DNA of 64,000 nt from Bernardetia sp963719525 (GCA_963719525.1 CAVRCG010000004.1:620001-684000), one strand, 5' to 3'; counted from the stretch's first letter, positions 35,430 to 43,725 are shown. The notes: generated from the letters alone by a model not told the origin. Numbers and translations: made by a program.

Positions 35430-35924
35430 TTAACGATGGATTTGCCAATTATACCAGCGATATTTATCTTTAAAAGCAACAGGACATCGAACTTTTGCGC
35501 CTTGTTTTTTCTGTTGTTTTTGATAGTTATTTTTAATTTTATATGAACGTTTACGGTATTTTGCTTTTGTTGTACTTTTCTTAGATTTTGCTTTTTTATA
35601 TTTCTTATTCTTAATTAGTATGGTAGCTGTAAAAGAAATCTGAATAGTTTTTCCATTTGTAAGTGTAACAAGTGATTTTTTATTGAGTATTCCACTTCTT
35701 CCTGTTGTAGAAATTGACAAACAAACTTTACCTTTTTGTTGGCTAGAAGTAGTACAACTGCATGTATTTTTTACAGACTTTACACTTGCTTCAAAATCAA
35801 AACAATGTCGCAATGTATCTCCTGTTTGCACTTCTCCAAAATCTTTCGTAACTGTACTGTCTGCAATTTGAGAAAAAGATGGATAAAAAGGAAATAAAAA
35901 CAAGAATAAAAAAACATATTTCAT
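35430..35924 (-). CDS. DUF1573 (Ig-like) protein with a basic tail
   Basis: A 164-residue exported protein. After the signal (MKYVFLFLFLFPFYPSFSQ) comes a DUF1573 domain: VTKDFGEVQTGDTLRHCFDF and CSCTTSSQQKGK, ending in QISFTATIL near residue 105. It then carries about 55 unusual residues rich in Lys and Arg (KKYKKAKSKKSTTKAKYRKR onward). DUF1573 folds as a small immunoglobulin-like domain; the basic tail is not part of the family and could bind DNA or acidic polymers outside the cell. It is 57 bases upstream of the propeller gene. Confidence 0.7.
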   Translation of the reverse strand: MKYVFLFLFLFPFYPSFSQIADSTVTKDFGEVQTGDTLRHCFDFEASVKSVKNTCSCTTSSQQKGKVCLSISTTGRSGILNKKSLVTLTNGKTIQISFTATILIKNKKYKKAKSKKSTTKAKYRKRSYKIKNNYQKQQKKQGAKVRCPVAFKDKYRWYNWQIHR

Positions 35925-36149
35925 ACATAAGCAAATTTTTTGAAATCAAAGATTTCGTTTCTATACTTATTTATCTGAAAATAGGCTTCAAATAGGAGAT
36001 GGAAATGAAATTTTTTTTGTGCATTCAGTTCCCCAAAACTGAACAAAACGTTTCCTCTTTGCCGTTTTCGGTATCTACCGACGACATTTATTTCTACTCA
36101 TTATTAACACGCAATTCCCCATTCCTTAAACCCCAATTCCCATTTATTT

Positions 36150-37676
36150 CTATCTACTCACTATCAACACTTCTACTCTACGGTTCATTTTTCGCAGTTC
36201 TTCATTAGAATTATCCGTTATTGGTTTTATATCTCCATAGGCATTCAGATGAAGTATGCGATTTTTGTCTATCCCTTTATCTGTAAGATATTTCTTTACT
36301 GCTGCAATTCTTTGTCCTGACAAAATTTTATTTTTATGAAAATTTCCTACATTATCTGTATGTCCGTTGAGAGAAATTTTGAGCGTAGGGTTTGACTTCA
36401 TTATCAACAAAAGATTTTCTAATTCTGGATAAGCAATAGCAAGAAAAACATCTTTACTTTGCTCAAAACGAATATTCTTTAAGTTAATAGGCTGGTCAGT
36501 ATCAAGATCAATTTCTGTAAACGAACCTGAATTTATGTTTGTATTCGTCGTAGTTTGAGAAGTATTTGATTGATCTGAATCGTTAGAAGAATTAGAATTA
36601 CCTGCATTTGTGTTTGTAGTAATTTCTGGAACATCGATTTGGCTTAAATCAGAATCAGAATTATTTGTGTTCGTAGTAATTTCTGGAATATCAATTTGGC
36701 TTAAATCAAAGTCAGAATTATTTGTGTTCGTAGTAATTTCTGGAATATCAATTTGGCTTAAATCAAAGTCAGAACTATTTGTGTTTGTAGTAATTTCTGG
36801 AACATCGATTTGGCTTAAATCAGAATCAGAATTATTCGTGTTTGTAGTAATTTCTGGAATATCGATTTGGCTTAAATCAGAATCGAAACTATTCGTATTC
36901 GTAGTAATTTCTGGAATATCTTCTACAACAGGTTGAACAGGGCAAGCAGAACCCAAGTTTTTGTAAGAATCATCTTTAAATATTCTTGAAATTTGGTTTT
37001 TATTTAATGCCTTAGTGAAAAAGCGAACATCGTCCATCGTTCCTTTAAAAAACTCGGTACTTCCTGGAACGTCTCTACCAATATTTATTACTTCAGAATT
37101 ATTGTACAATTTCATTGTCGATTTTTCTGTATAAAGAAGTTTTCCATCTACATAAATACTTATTTCATCGTCATTTTTTACAAAAGACAAATGAAACCAA
37201 CGCCCAGTTGGATAAACATATCTATTCATCTCGCCAATATCATAGGTAGAAGGAGAATTAAAAGAAACCGTTCTGGAAGTAAGTTGAACACGATAAGCAG
37301 GCGAAATGTCCGTTTCCATAGGGTGTTCTCCTTTACAAATCAAGGTAAGCCATTGAAAATTTTCTTTGGGCAAGAGAAGCCAAGCCGTAAAAGTAAAATC
37401 ATTTTTTACATCTAAAGAAGAAGAATTTTGTAGAGTAATATAACTTTTACCATCAAAAAAAGCTGCACGACAATCATTTCCAAATCTATCTTTGACATAG
37501 TTTAATTGTCCGATTACGCTTCCATTTGCAGATTTAGCTGTATTTTCAACACTATTTTGATTGGATTTTTTGTTTGGTTTGTCCATAGTCAAATGTATTT
37601 CTTGTGCCGAAGCAAAACAAATAAATAAAAGATTGAACACACAAATTACCAAAACTGACTGTATTATCTTATCCAT
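36150..37676 (-). CDS. LamG-repeat-OmpA envelope protein
   Basis: A 508-residue exported protein (signal to about residue 24). Residues 28-225 form a LamG/concanavalin-like domain (FTAWLLLPKENFQWLTLICK, RWFHLSFVKNDDEISIYVDG, GTMDDVRFFTKALN), a likely carbohydrate or protein sensor. Five copies of a 19-residue repeat of DIPEITTNTNxSDxDLSQI pattern follow (about 250-350), then an OmpA domain (LKISLNGHTDNVGNF, RRVEVLI) that should hold peptidoglycan. The start ATG overlaps the stop of the retropepsin gene upstream by 13 bases, so the two are coupled. Confidence 0.8.
   Translation of the reverse strand: MDKIIQSVLVICVFNLLFICFASAQEIHLTMDKPNKKSNQNSVENTAKSANGSVIGQLNYVKDRFGNDCRAAFFDGKSYITLQNSSSLDVKNDFTFTAWLLLPKENFQWLTLICKGEHPMETDISPAYRVQLTSRTVSFNSPSTYDIGEMNRYVYPTGRWFHLSFVKNDDEISIYVDGKLLYTEKSTMKLYNNSEVINIGRDVPGSTEFFKGTMDDVRFFTKALNKNQISRIFKDDSYKNLGSACPVQPVVEDIPEITTNTNSFDSDLSQIDIPEITTNTNNSDSDLSQIDVPEITTNTNSSDFDLSQIDIPEITTNTNNSDFDLSQIDIPEITTNTNNSDSDLSQIDVPEITTNTNAGNSNSSNDSDQSNTSQTTTNTNINSGSFTEIDLDTDQPINLKNIRFEQSKDVFLAIAYPELENLLLIMKSNPTLKISLNGHTDNVGNFHKNKILSGQRIAAVKKYLTDKGIDKNRILHLNAYGDIKPITDNSNEELRKMNRRVEVLIVSR
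36607..36925 (-). repeat. 57-bp minisatellite in the LamG-OmpA gene
   Basis: About five and a half tandem copies of a 57-bp unit, each coding 19 residues (Pro-Glu-Ile-Thr-Thr-Asn-Thr-Asn core). Differences between copies are a handful of bases. In-frame length change would shorten or extend the stalk between the LamG and OmpA domains. Confidence 0.85.
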
Positions 37677-38515
37677 ATTTCAATGTATTTAGGAATTGAA
37701 TTATTATTAAAAGCAGGCAACATATTTTCAATTTGTATGCTCATTCCTGCAAAATTTTGTTCTAATAGTTTCTTTAGTTCGGCTGCTATTTGTGCATCTG
37801 CTGTATCAAAATAGCGAATAGTCATACCGTTACTAATTTTCTGAACTGCCTTAGATGGAGGAATAGAAGGGTCATCAGAAGTTGTATTTGATTTAGATTG
37901 TAAAATAGTTTTTAGCTTAATTTTCTTGCTAAAAGCAGAAGAATTACAAAAAACTAAACGAATTTCGGACAAAGAAACAGAAGAATTAGTTGTAATAGTT
38001 GTATTATTTGTAGGATTACTTTGATTACCATTCGAATTACTAGCTACAAAACTAGCCGTTTGAAGGAGTATTTTTTTTGCTGTATTATCAATAGTTATTG
38101 TACCAAAATGATTCAAAAAAGATTGACCAATCAAAGCAGGTGCATTTGGATTATCTATAAAAATTGCTTCAGCTAATGGCTGATAAAAATTACCTATTCT
38201 CAAATTTTTTATTTCCAAAATCAAGGCATCTACTTGAGAACCGTCGGCAATTCCTACTTTTGTTTTTCCTTTTATACTAGACTGATTAATTTTGCCACTA
38301 TTCCACAAAGAATAAAACAAACTTTGGTTCAACACAATACCACTTGCACCTGTATCAAAAATAAAATCCTCACTTACACCTTCTATACTGATAGAAATGA
38401 GCATTAAATTACTATTTTTTTCAATTTTGAAAGGAATAGTATAAGACTGGCAAAACCCTATTTTCGTGAAAAAAAGTAAAAGAATAAGCAAGAAAAAAGA
38501 TGCTATTTTAATCAT
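37664..38515 (-). CDS. secreted retropepsin-like aspartic protease
   Basis: A 283-residue exported protein (signal MIKIASFFLLILLLFFTKIG). Residues 35-155 form a clan AA retropepsin fold: the catalytic FIFDTGASGIVL near residue 54, a flap-region VGIADGSQVD, and PALIGQSFLNHFGTITIDNT as the closing psi motif. After an Asn/Thr/Ser-rich linker the C-terminal 60 residues (GMTIRYFDTADAQIAAELKK ... IPKYIEIWIR) form a small domain shared with the gene at 39270-40190. Its last codons overlap the next start. It may cleave secreted or periplasmic proteins as a homodimer. Confidence 0.78.
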   Translation of the reverse strand: MIKIASFFLLILLLFFTKIGFCQSYTIPFKIEKNSNLMLISISIEGVSEDFIFDTGASGIVLNQSLFYSLWNSGKINQSSIKGKTKVGIADGSQVDALILEIKNLRIGNFYQPLAEAIFIDNPNAPALIGQSFLNHFGTITIDNTAKKILLQTASFVASNSNGNQSNPTNNTTITTNSSVSLSEIRLVFCNSSAFSKKIKLKTILQSKSNTTSDDPSIPPSKAVQKISNGMTIRYFDTADAQIAAELKKLLEQNFAGMSIQIENMLPAFNNNSIPKYIEIWIR

Positions 38516-38566
38516 TTTAGTAGATTTTGTGCTTCTGTATTTTTTATCAAAAATTTTAATATTAAG

Positions 38567-38637
38567 GTTACGCTACTCTGCAGCTATATGAATTACGTTT
38601 TACATTTCTTTTCTACAAAGGTTGCGCTACTCTGCAG
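38567..38637. repeat. two direct copies of a 21-bp repeat
   Basis: AAGGTTACGCTACTCTGCAG (38567-38586) and AAGGTTGCGCTACTCTGCAG (38617-38636) with one difference, 30 bases apart, in the gap between the two retropepsin-headed gene pairs. Confidence 0.65.
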
Positions 38638-38688
38638 CTAAAACTCAGTTAGTTTTCCAATCATAAAAAAATAAAGTAATATAAGATT

Positions 38689-39282
38689 TTATTGAGAACT
38701 ATTTTGTTTCGAAATCCTGTTTCTTCTCTTATAAAAAAACCAAATTGATACAAAAAACGAACTTATCAGCAAAGCGACATATTTGTAAATTCCTCTGTCA
38801 TATCCACGCTGCAAAATGTAACCAAACTTTCCTTGTTTGACGTAATGAACGAGCTTTTCAGAATCTGAAACAGGTACGGCAATAAAATAACTGTGATACC
38901 CAAGCATCTTCAGAATCCCTCTAACTTGCTTATTTTCAGTTGTGATAATTTCATTTTTTAGCTTTTCTTCTGTTAGGTTTGCAAGTTGGTCTAGTAATTT
39001 ATAGCCTTGCATTTCCTTTTCCTCACAAGTATCTTTCATAAGCAAAGTAGCCATTCCCAGCGCAATATACGTAGTAGGAATATTAAAAGAATCGGAAATG
39101 AATACTACTTCTTTGGCTAGTAATTTTTCAAGATAAGCTAGTTTTGGATAACCATTTTGTTCTGTTTGTTGTGTTTTTTTTGGTTCTATTTTTTTATTTT
39201 GTGCTACTAATTCTGTTCTAAAAAATAAAGAAAGAAGACAAAACACAGAAGCAAGGCACATAATTTTTGTTACTTTATCCAT
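38689..39282 (-). CDS. bitopic membrane protein in the protease cluster
   Basis: A 197-residue protein with an N-terminal signal or anchor (IMCLASVFCLLSLFF) and a C-terminal membrane helix (YVALLISSFFVSIWFFY) followed by a basic cytoplasmic tail. The middle is a helical periplasmic part (FISDSFNIPTTYIALGMATL). It starts inside the last codons of the degenerate retropepsin gene through the same 13-base overlap (EIWIK stop / MDK start) as the LamG-OmpA gene with its retropepsin. No family recognised. Confidence 0.62.
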   Translation of the reverse strand: MDKVTKIMCLASVFCLLSLFFRTELVAQNKKIEPKKTQQTEQNGYPKLAYLEKLLAKEVVFISDSFNIPTTYIALGMATLLMKDTCEEKEMQGYKLLDQLANLTEEKLKNEIITTENKQVRGILKMLGYHSYFIAVPVSDSEKLVHYVKQGKFGYILQRGYDRGIYKYVALLISSFFVSIWFFYKRRNRISKQNSSQ

Positions 39283-40190
39283 ATTTCTAATCGTTTTGGT
39301 AAGTGTAAAATAGAACTCATATCTTCAACTGTAACTTTATCGTTTGGATAATTTGCCTTAATAAATGTTTCCATATCAGTAGCCGAAGCAGCATCATTAG
39401 TATCAAAAAAACGAATTGTAAATCCATTATTTATTTTTGCTACTGCCTTTTGACGTGGAGGAACATTAGTTTCCTCCTCTACTTGATTACAGTTTGAAGC
39501 ACGTAATTTTTGTTGCAAATCAGACTTTTTTTGCTGAATACTTGCGTCCAGACTACAAGGAACAAAACGTATAAGTGAACTCTGAATAGCTTGATTGATG
39601 CTAAAAGAAGGAACTGCAATTATTGGACTCTGCTGAGTAGAAGAATTAGAAGAACCAGATGAGTTAGACGGATTAGGTAAGTTTGTAAAACAAGATTTTT
39701 TCAAAAAGGGAGGTTCTACAGCAATGAATTTTACACTCTTAGTAGTCAAATCTACGTTTGTTATTTTTTTGAGTAATTTTAGTGTAATTTCAGGTTTTTG
39801 GATAGTTGCGCTATCAGTATAAAAATCTATTCTGACAGGTGCATTAGCAAAAACAATACATTTGCTAAAATGCAATATATCTACATTGAAAGTAAGTTTT
39901 ATGTGTTTATTTTTTCCTCTCAAAAGTGTTGTATCGCCTTTTAGATTGGTAATTTTAGCCTTATTTTTTTTGAGTTCTCTAAGTTCGTTCAACGATAATC
40001 TTAATTCTACTGTATTACTGTTTTGATCAATTTTGGCAGTAAAATTAAAGCCATTAATTTTTAGAGGAAGCTGTCCTTTTACCAGCATTATTTCTTCTGT
40101 TTTGGTTTGTGAATAAGCAGTTTGAAAGCTCATCGAATAAAGAAAAACGAAACAGAAGAAAGTAAAATAAAAGTATGGTTTTATGTTCAT
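39270..40190 (-). CDS. degenerate retropepsin paralog
   Basis: A 306-residue exported protein (signal ends near AYSQ, residue 28). The region aligned with the active retropepsin reads FTAKIDQNSNTVELRLSLNE, where the catalytic DTGAS has become DQNSN; the rest of the fold (strands and loop spacing) is still visible. The C-terminal domain (GFTIRFFDTNDAASATDMET ... LPKRLEIWIK) matches that of the gene at 37664-38515. It is probably a catalytically dead copy kept for binding. It heads a two-gene operon with the bitopic membrane protein. Confidence 0.65.
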   Translation of the reverse strand: MNIKPYFYFTFFCFVFLYSMSFQTAYSQTKTEEIMLVKGQLPLKINGFNFTAKIDQNSNTVELRLSLNELRELKKNKAKITNLKGDTTLLRGKNKHIKLTFNVDILHFSKCIVFANAPVRIDFYTDSATIQKPEITLKLLKKITNVDLTTKSVKFIAVEPPFLKKSCFTNLPNPSNSSGSSNSSTQQSPIIAVPSFSINQAIQSSLIRFVPCSLDASIQQKKSDLQQKLRASNCNQVEEETNVPPRQKAVAKINNGFTIRFFDTNDAASATDMETFIKANYPNDKVTVEDMSSILHLPKRLEIWIK

Positions 40191-40232
40191 AATCGTTTTT
40201 GTATAATTGTACTAAAGTTAGATTAGTCTTAT

Positions 40233-40288
40233 AATTTGATAAATCAAATTACTACCTTCAAGTTTGTGTAGCAGCTTGATTTATCAAG
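40233..40288. repeat. two GTAG-headed mini-hairpins
   Basis: On the minus strand GTAG-T-AATTTGAT-TT-ATCAAATT (40233-40255) and on the plus strand GTAG-CAG-CTTGAT-TT-ATCAAG (40268-40288). Both keep the TT loop of the family; the GTAG heads face each other. They lie between the retropepsin paralog and the phosphodiester-glycosidase gene. Confidence 0.6.
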
Positions 40289-40359
40289 TAGAATTGTCAA
40301 GGTAAAATTATAAAAGTAGAGTAGTGAAGTTGAAAATTTGGTAATAAATAAGTATGAAC

Positions 40360-41298
40360 TTATCTAATCAAAGTAAGAATAGGCTCCAAACCTCTTCCAG
40401 TAGAAGATGTGCGTTGAAGCTCTGGTACATAAAGTTGGCTAATTGCACCATCTAAGTATAACGCTTCTTTAGCTCCAAATACATCTTTAAACAAAGAAGC
40501 GAAATCGTGAAAACAGATTTCTTTGTTAGAGATAGCAAAAACTACCTTTTTACCTTGCTTTGTATCAATAATTGCCACTCCATTTCTGATATGTAAATTG
40601 GGAGAATTAGGTTTTAATACAGAATTTATTTCTCCATTGTGCAAAAGCATAGGTCCTGATTGTGTTGCCCATTGCACCGAATCCAAATTAATTTTGAGCA
40701 TTTGTTCGGTTGAAACTACAAAAGGTTCATTGTTTTTATTAATATAAAAAACGCCATTAGGTTGTAAATAAAAGTTACCATATTTCCCTTTTGCTTTATC
40801 AATTCCGTTTATGGTTTTTCCATTCTCTACATACAATCCTTGTGCATCGTGATTGGGCAAATACATTCCTGCGTTCATTGCAAGGGTAAGTCTTCCACCC
40901 TGTTTTTTGACAGCAGCTTCTATATTTTTGAAATCGTATTTTGCGCCAGACTTTGTTTTGTTGTAGAGTCTAAATGTATTTGCATTCAAATCAGCCACAT
41001 AAACATCATACGTCGCTCCTTTGAAGGGAACTTTCCAAGCGATATTTGTAGAATAATCCAACAAACTTTGCATTCTAGTTTGCTCTTGTTCTCGTAAATG
41101 TTTGAGCCAGCTAACATCTTTGTTTAACCTTTCGACACTTTTTGTTAGTTTACTTGCCTTTTCTTGTAATTCTACACAACTATCATTCGTCGTACTAGAA
41201 AAATTACTTGCTTGTCTGGTGTTGTCCGAACTACCACCCGAAATGCAAGACAGAAAAAGAAATAAAGAGAAATAAATGGAATTGAATGCTATTTTCAT
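40360..41298 (-). CDS. phosphodiester glycosidase-family lipoprotein
   Basis: A 312-residue lipoprotein: signal with LFLFLSC lipobox (Cys near residue 18), a coiled-coil stalk (residues 42-75, SKLTKSVERLNKDVSWLKHL), and a NAGPA/DUF2233 domain. Family landmarks are RLTLAMNAGMYLPNHDAQGL, ATQSGPMLLHNGEINSVL and EALYLDGAISQLYVPE. The domain removes GlcNAc or other sugars linked through phosphodiesters, or cleaves related exopolysaccharide links. A related domain is encoded by the next gene. Located on the outer membrane, probably. Confidence 0.8.
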   Translation of the reverse strand: MKIAFNSIYFSLFLFLSCISGGSSDNTRQASNFSSTTNDSCVELQEKASKLTKSVERLNKDVSWLKHLREQEQTRMQSLLDYSTNIAWKVPFKGATYDVYVADLNANTFRLYNKTKSGAKYDFKNIEAAVKKQGGRLTLAMNAGMYLPNHDAQGLYVENGKTINGIDKAKGKYGNFYLQPNGVFYINKNNEPFVVSTEQMLKINLDSVQWATQSGPMLLHNGEINSVLKPNSPNLHIRNGVAIIDTKQGKKVVFAISNKEICFHDFASLFKDVFGAKEALYLDGAISQLYVPELQRTSSTGRGLEPILTLIR

Positions 41299-41429
41299 TG
41301 GGATTGTTTTTGAGTAGAAAAGTTGAGAAATATGTAATTAAGTAAAAAAAGATATGTTTTTTCTATCAATACTATTTTGTTGTTATTTGTATTTCTATAA
41401 ATGAAATATAATAATATCAAGACTTTAAG

Positions 41430-42296
41430 TTATTCAGCATAATAAACAATTAAGTTTGTCGCTTCGTGAATAGGGTATCTTGCTTGGTCTATAGTGCGTC
41501 CGTTGTCGTCGTAAGCAAACATTATGTCTTTTCCTCCTGTGTCTAAGTTCATCAAACCAATTACTGTATAATTCATTTTGTTTTGTAACATCTGAACTGC
41601 TTTTTTGGAAGCATTATTTAGATAATCAGAATCATCAGGCGAATCAATGATTAAATGATGAACTGTTCCATTATTTTCTTGTACGACAGCCAAAAATCTT
41701 CGTGTAGATTTGTTTCCATACGTTGTCTTATTGGAAGAAAATCCGTACCCTCCTGTAGAAGAATACATGAGTTGAGTTTGGAAAACGGTAGCGTCATTTT
41801 TTTCTGCCCATTTCAAGAACTTTATTTTATCACTAAAATCACGCACATTATATTCTTCATTTCCTCCTCCTACTTTTACAATTCCGTTTCTACTTTCCAA
41901 ATCTACCACAGCTACTCCTCCTACTTGTGCGCCTCCATTATAGATTATTATAAGTCCGTCCATGTTATTATCCAAATTTCGGTTTACAATAACTCCATTA
42001 TCTACCGTTAGACCAACAGCTCTTCCAGAATTTGAAAAGTCAGTAGAAAAAGCACCAGCACAAGCAAACAATACTTTTTTATTAGGTTTCCAATTCGTAT
42101 AAGCAGAATAGGCATTTTCAGCAAAATATTTAGCTCTAATTTTTGTTCCTGCTCTAGAAAAATCAAAAACTTGAAACTTGCTTCCACTATAGTGTTGGGA
42201 TTCAACTTTATATAAGCCACCATAATAATAATTTGTAAAAAAAGAAGCCGAACATAAAGCAATAAGAGCAAATAATGAAATAAAGAAAGTTTTCAT
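41430..42296 (-). CDS. secreted phosphodiester glycosidase-like protein (divergent)
   Basis: A 288-residue exported protein; ATG 42296 is preferred because it begins the signal peptide MKTFFISLFALIALCSASFF, whereas upstream in-frame codons give an unlikely leader. The mature part resembles the neighbouring NAGPA-type domain in order and spacing: FACAGAFSTDFSNSGRAVGL, VDNGVIVNRNL and VIGLMNLDTGGKDIMFAYDD match the positions of NAGMY, ENGKTING and LYLDGA. The similarity is weak and the reaction unknown. It may act on the same envelope glycan. Confidence 0.65.
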   Translation of the reverse strand: MKTFFISLFALIALCSASFFTNYYYGGLYKVESQHYSGSKFQVFDFSRAGTKIRAKYFAENAYSAYTNWKPNKKVLFACAGAFSTDFSNSGRAVGLTVDNGVIVNRNLDNNMDGLIIIYNGGAQVGGVAVVDLESRNGIVKVGGGNEEYNVRDFSDKIKFLKWAEKNDATVFQTQLMYSSTGGYGFSSNKTTYGNKSTRRFLAVVQENNGTVHHLIIDSPDDSDYLNNASKKAVQMLQNKMNYTVIGLMNLDTGGKDIMFAYDDNGRTIDQARYPIHEATNLIVYYAE

Positions 42297-42524
42297 AAAA
42301 ATCAGATTTAGGTATAATGAGTTAATTTGCTTCCTTACGTTTTTTGAGAAGCGTTTGGTATATACTCTGATTAATGGATAGAAAACGGAGATAGAAAAAA
42401 AAAAATTTGAAAAATAGTAAATATCTCGTTGGTCAGATACCAACAACTGTAGTAAAACATTGAAAATATATGCAAAAAGGTAGGGAAATGGCTTGCCTTT
42501 TACTACACAAGTATTTTGAATCAA

Positions 42525-42576
42525 ACAAAAAAAACTCTTCAAAATCGTATTTCTACAACCTTAAAGAGTTTTTATT
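42525..42576 (-). terminator. terminator of the beta-barrel gene
   Basis: Read on the minus strand: AAAAACTCTTTAAGG and complement with a 20-base loop, then a run of eight T. It lies directly after the stop of the minus-strand barrel gene. Confidence 0.65.
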
Positions 42577-42612
42577 TATATCAAATACTATAATCTTTTG
42601 CTAAACTATTCT

Positions 42613-43266
42613 TTAGTTTAATGGAAAAGTAAGACCTAAGTTTACAGATAATACGCCATTACGACCACTTATGTCATCAGAACCAGCATCATATATGTTT
42701 GTAAATCCCAAATTATAACGAACATCAGGAGTCAACCATATTTTCTCTCCTACTTTCAAATGAAGACCTGCACCAAAAGAACCTCCAAAATCCATACTTT
42801 TATATACACCGTCTGAAGAGTCATCATAATTACCTTCGCCGACTTTACCTTGTGCACTCGTTAAAAATCCTAAATAAGGACCAACAAACAATTTAGGTCG
42901 TATAGTCATTTCGTTTGTTCCCATAAAATAATTAAAAAGAAGAGTAGTTCTTATATAATCTAGTTTAGTCGTAGATTCTATTCCTGCAAGGTCTAGTTTA
43001 GCACCTTGAGAAGAGTAATCAGCTTCTAAAGATAAACCTACCTTTTCTGCAACACTATAATTAAGAACTAAACCTAAGTTAAAGGCTGTGCGATTATCAA
43101 AATCTTCTACGTCTTCTCCTCTAAAATTAGCTAGATTTACGCCTCCTTTTATTCCTAAAGAAGTAGTGTTTTGTGCATACGAAGAAAAAGAAATTGAAAA
43201 GCTAATAGCTGCCACAAAAAGAAGGGCAAAAAGGAATTTTGAAAATGACTTGCTAAATGTGTTCAT
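42613..43266 (-). CDS. outer-membrane beta-barrel protein (OMP_b-brl type)
   Basis: A 217-residue protein with signal sequence (LFALLFVAAISFSISFSSYAQ) and eight amphipathic strands typical of PorT/opacity-like barrels: TSLGIKGGVNLANFRGEDVE, GLSLEADYSSQGAKLD, RPKLFVGPYLGFLTSAQ, SFGAGLHLKVGEKIWLTPDV and the C-terminal strand SVNLGLTFPLN ending in an aromatic-free pattern. It should insert in the outer membrane. Role unknown; such barrels are among the most abundant outer-membrane proteins of Bacteroidota. Confidence 0.8.
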   Translation of the reverse strand: MNTFSKSFSKFLFALLFVAAISFSISFSSYAQNTTSLGIKGGVNLANFRGEDVEDFDNRTAFNLGLVLNYSVAEKVGLSLEADYSSQGAKLDLAGIESTTKLDYIRTTLLFNYFMGTNEMTIRPKLFVGPYLGFLTSAQGKVGEGNYDDSSDGVYKSMDFGGSFGAGLHLKVGEKIWLTPDVRYNLGFTNIYDAGSDDISGRNGVLSVNLGLTFPLN

Positions 43267-43392
43267 AAAAAAAACTAAGATTAAAAAATTGAATAATAAA
43301 AAAATGATTCAATAATAAAACGCTTACCAACTACTTTTGTTTAGAGTTTGAGCTTTCAGAAGTACATTTAGGAGAAATTAAACTTTCCTTGA

Positions 43393-43622
43393 ATTATAAC
43401 TGATGTTACGCAACATCAAAGTTTAGAGAAGTTTAGACGAAACCCACGAATTTATTCGTGGGAAAGTAACCACTACTTTTTACATGAATCTACTTTTCCA
43501 TTTTATTAAAAATACTCCTTTTATTTTAGAATATAGCAGAAACAAAAAAATGAAGAAGGTGGTGGTAGCTTCCACGAATAAATTCGTGGGTTTCATTTTA
43601 ATTGCGTAACATCAGTTATAAT
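43393..43622. mobile_element. MITE-like element, 230 bp, long terminal inverted repeats
   Basis: Terminal inverted repeats of 21 bases at both ends (ATTATAACTGATGTTACGCA and exact complement). Inside lie a second inverted pair, CCCACGAATTTATTCGTGGG near 43443 and CCACGAATAAATTCGTGGG near 43572. No transposase. It lies between the barrel gene and the subtilase in the otherwise empty gap 43267-43725. A short TTATA duplication flanks are possible but merge with the ends, so the target site is unclear. Confidence 0.75.
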
Positions 43623-43641
43623 ATACCTCAAAGCACAACCC

Positions 43642-43679
43642 AAAAAAACACCTTATTCAGCTATAGAATAAGGTGTTGG
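43642..43679 (-). terminator. terminator of the subtilase gene
   Basis: Minus strand: AACACCTTATTC / GAATAAGGTGTT with a 7-base loop, then seven T. It follows the subtilase stop at 43726. Confidence 0.8.
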
Positions 43680-43725
43680 AGAATGTTAGGTTAAAACAAT
43701 TTTAAAAACTCAAAAACGAACTAGA

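Noticed and set aside
36607..36925. CRISPR-like array
   Set aside because: The 57-bp units are contiguous without spacers and stay in frame inside a gene.
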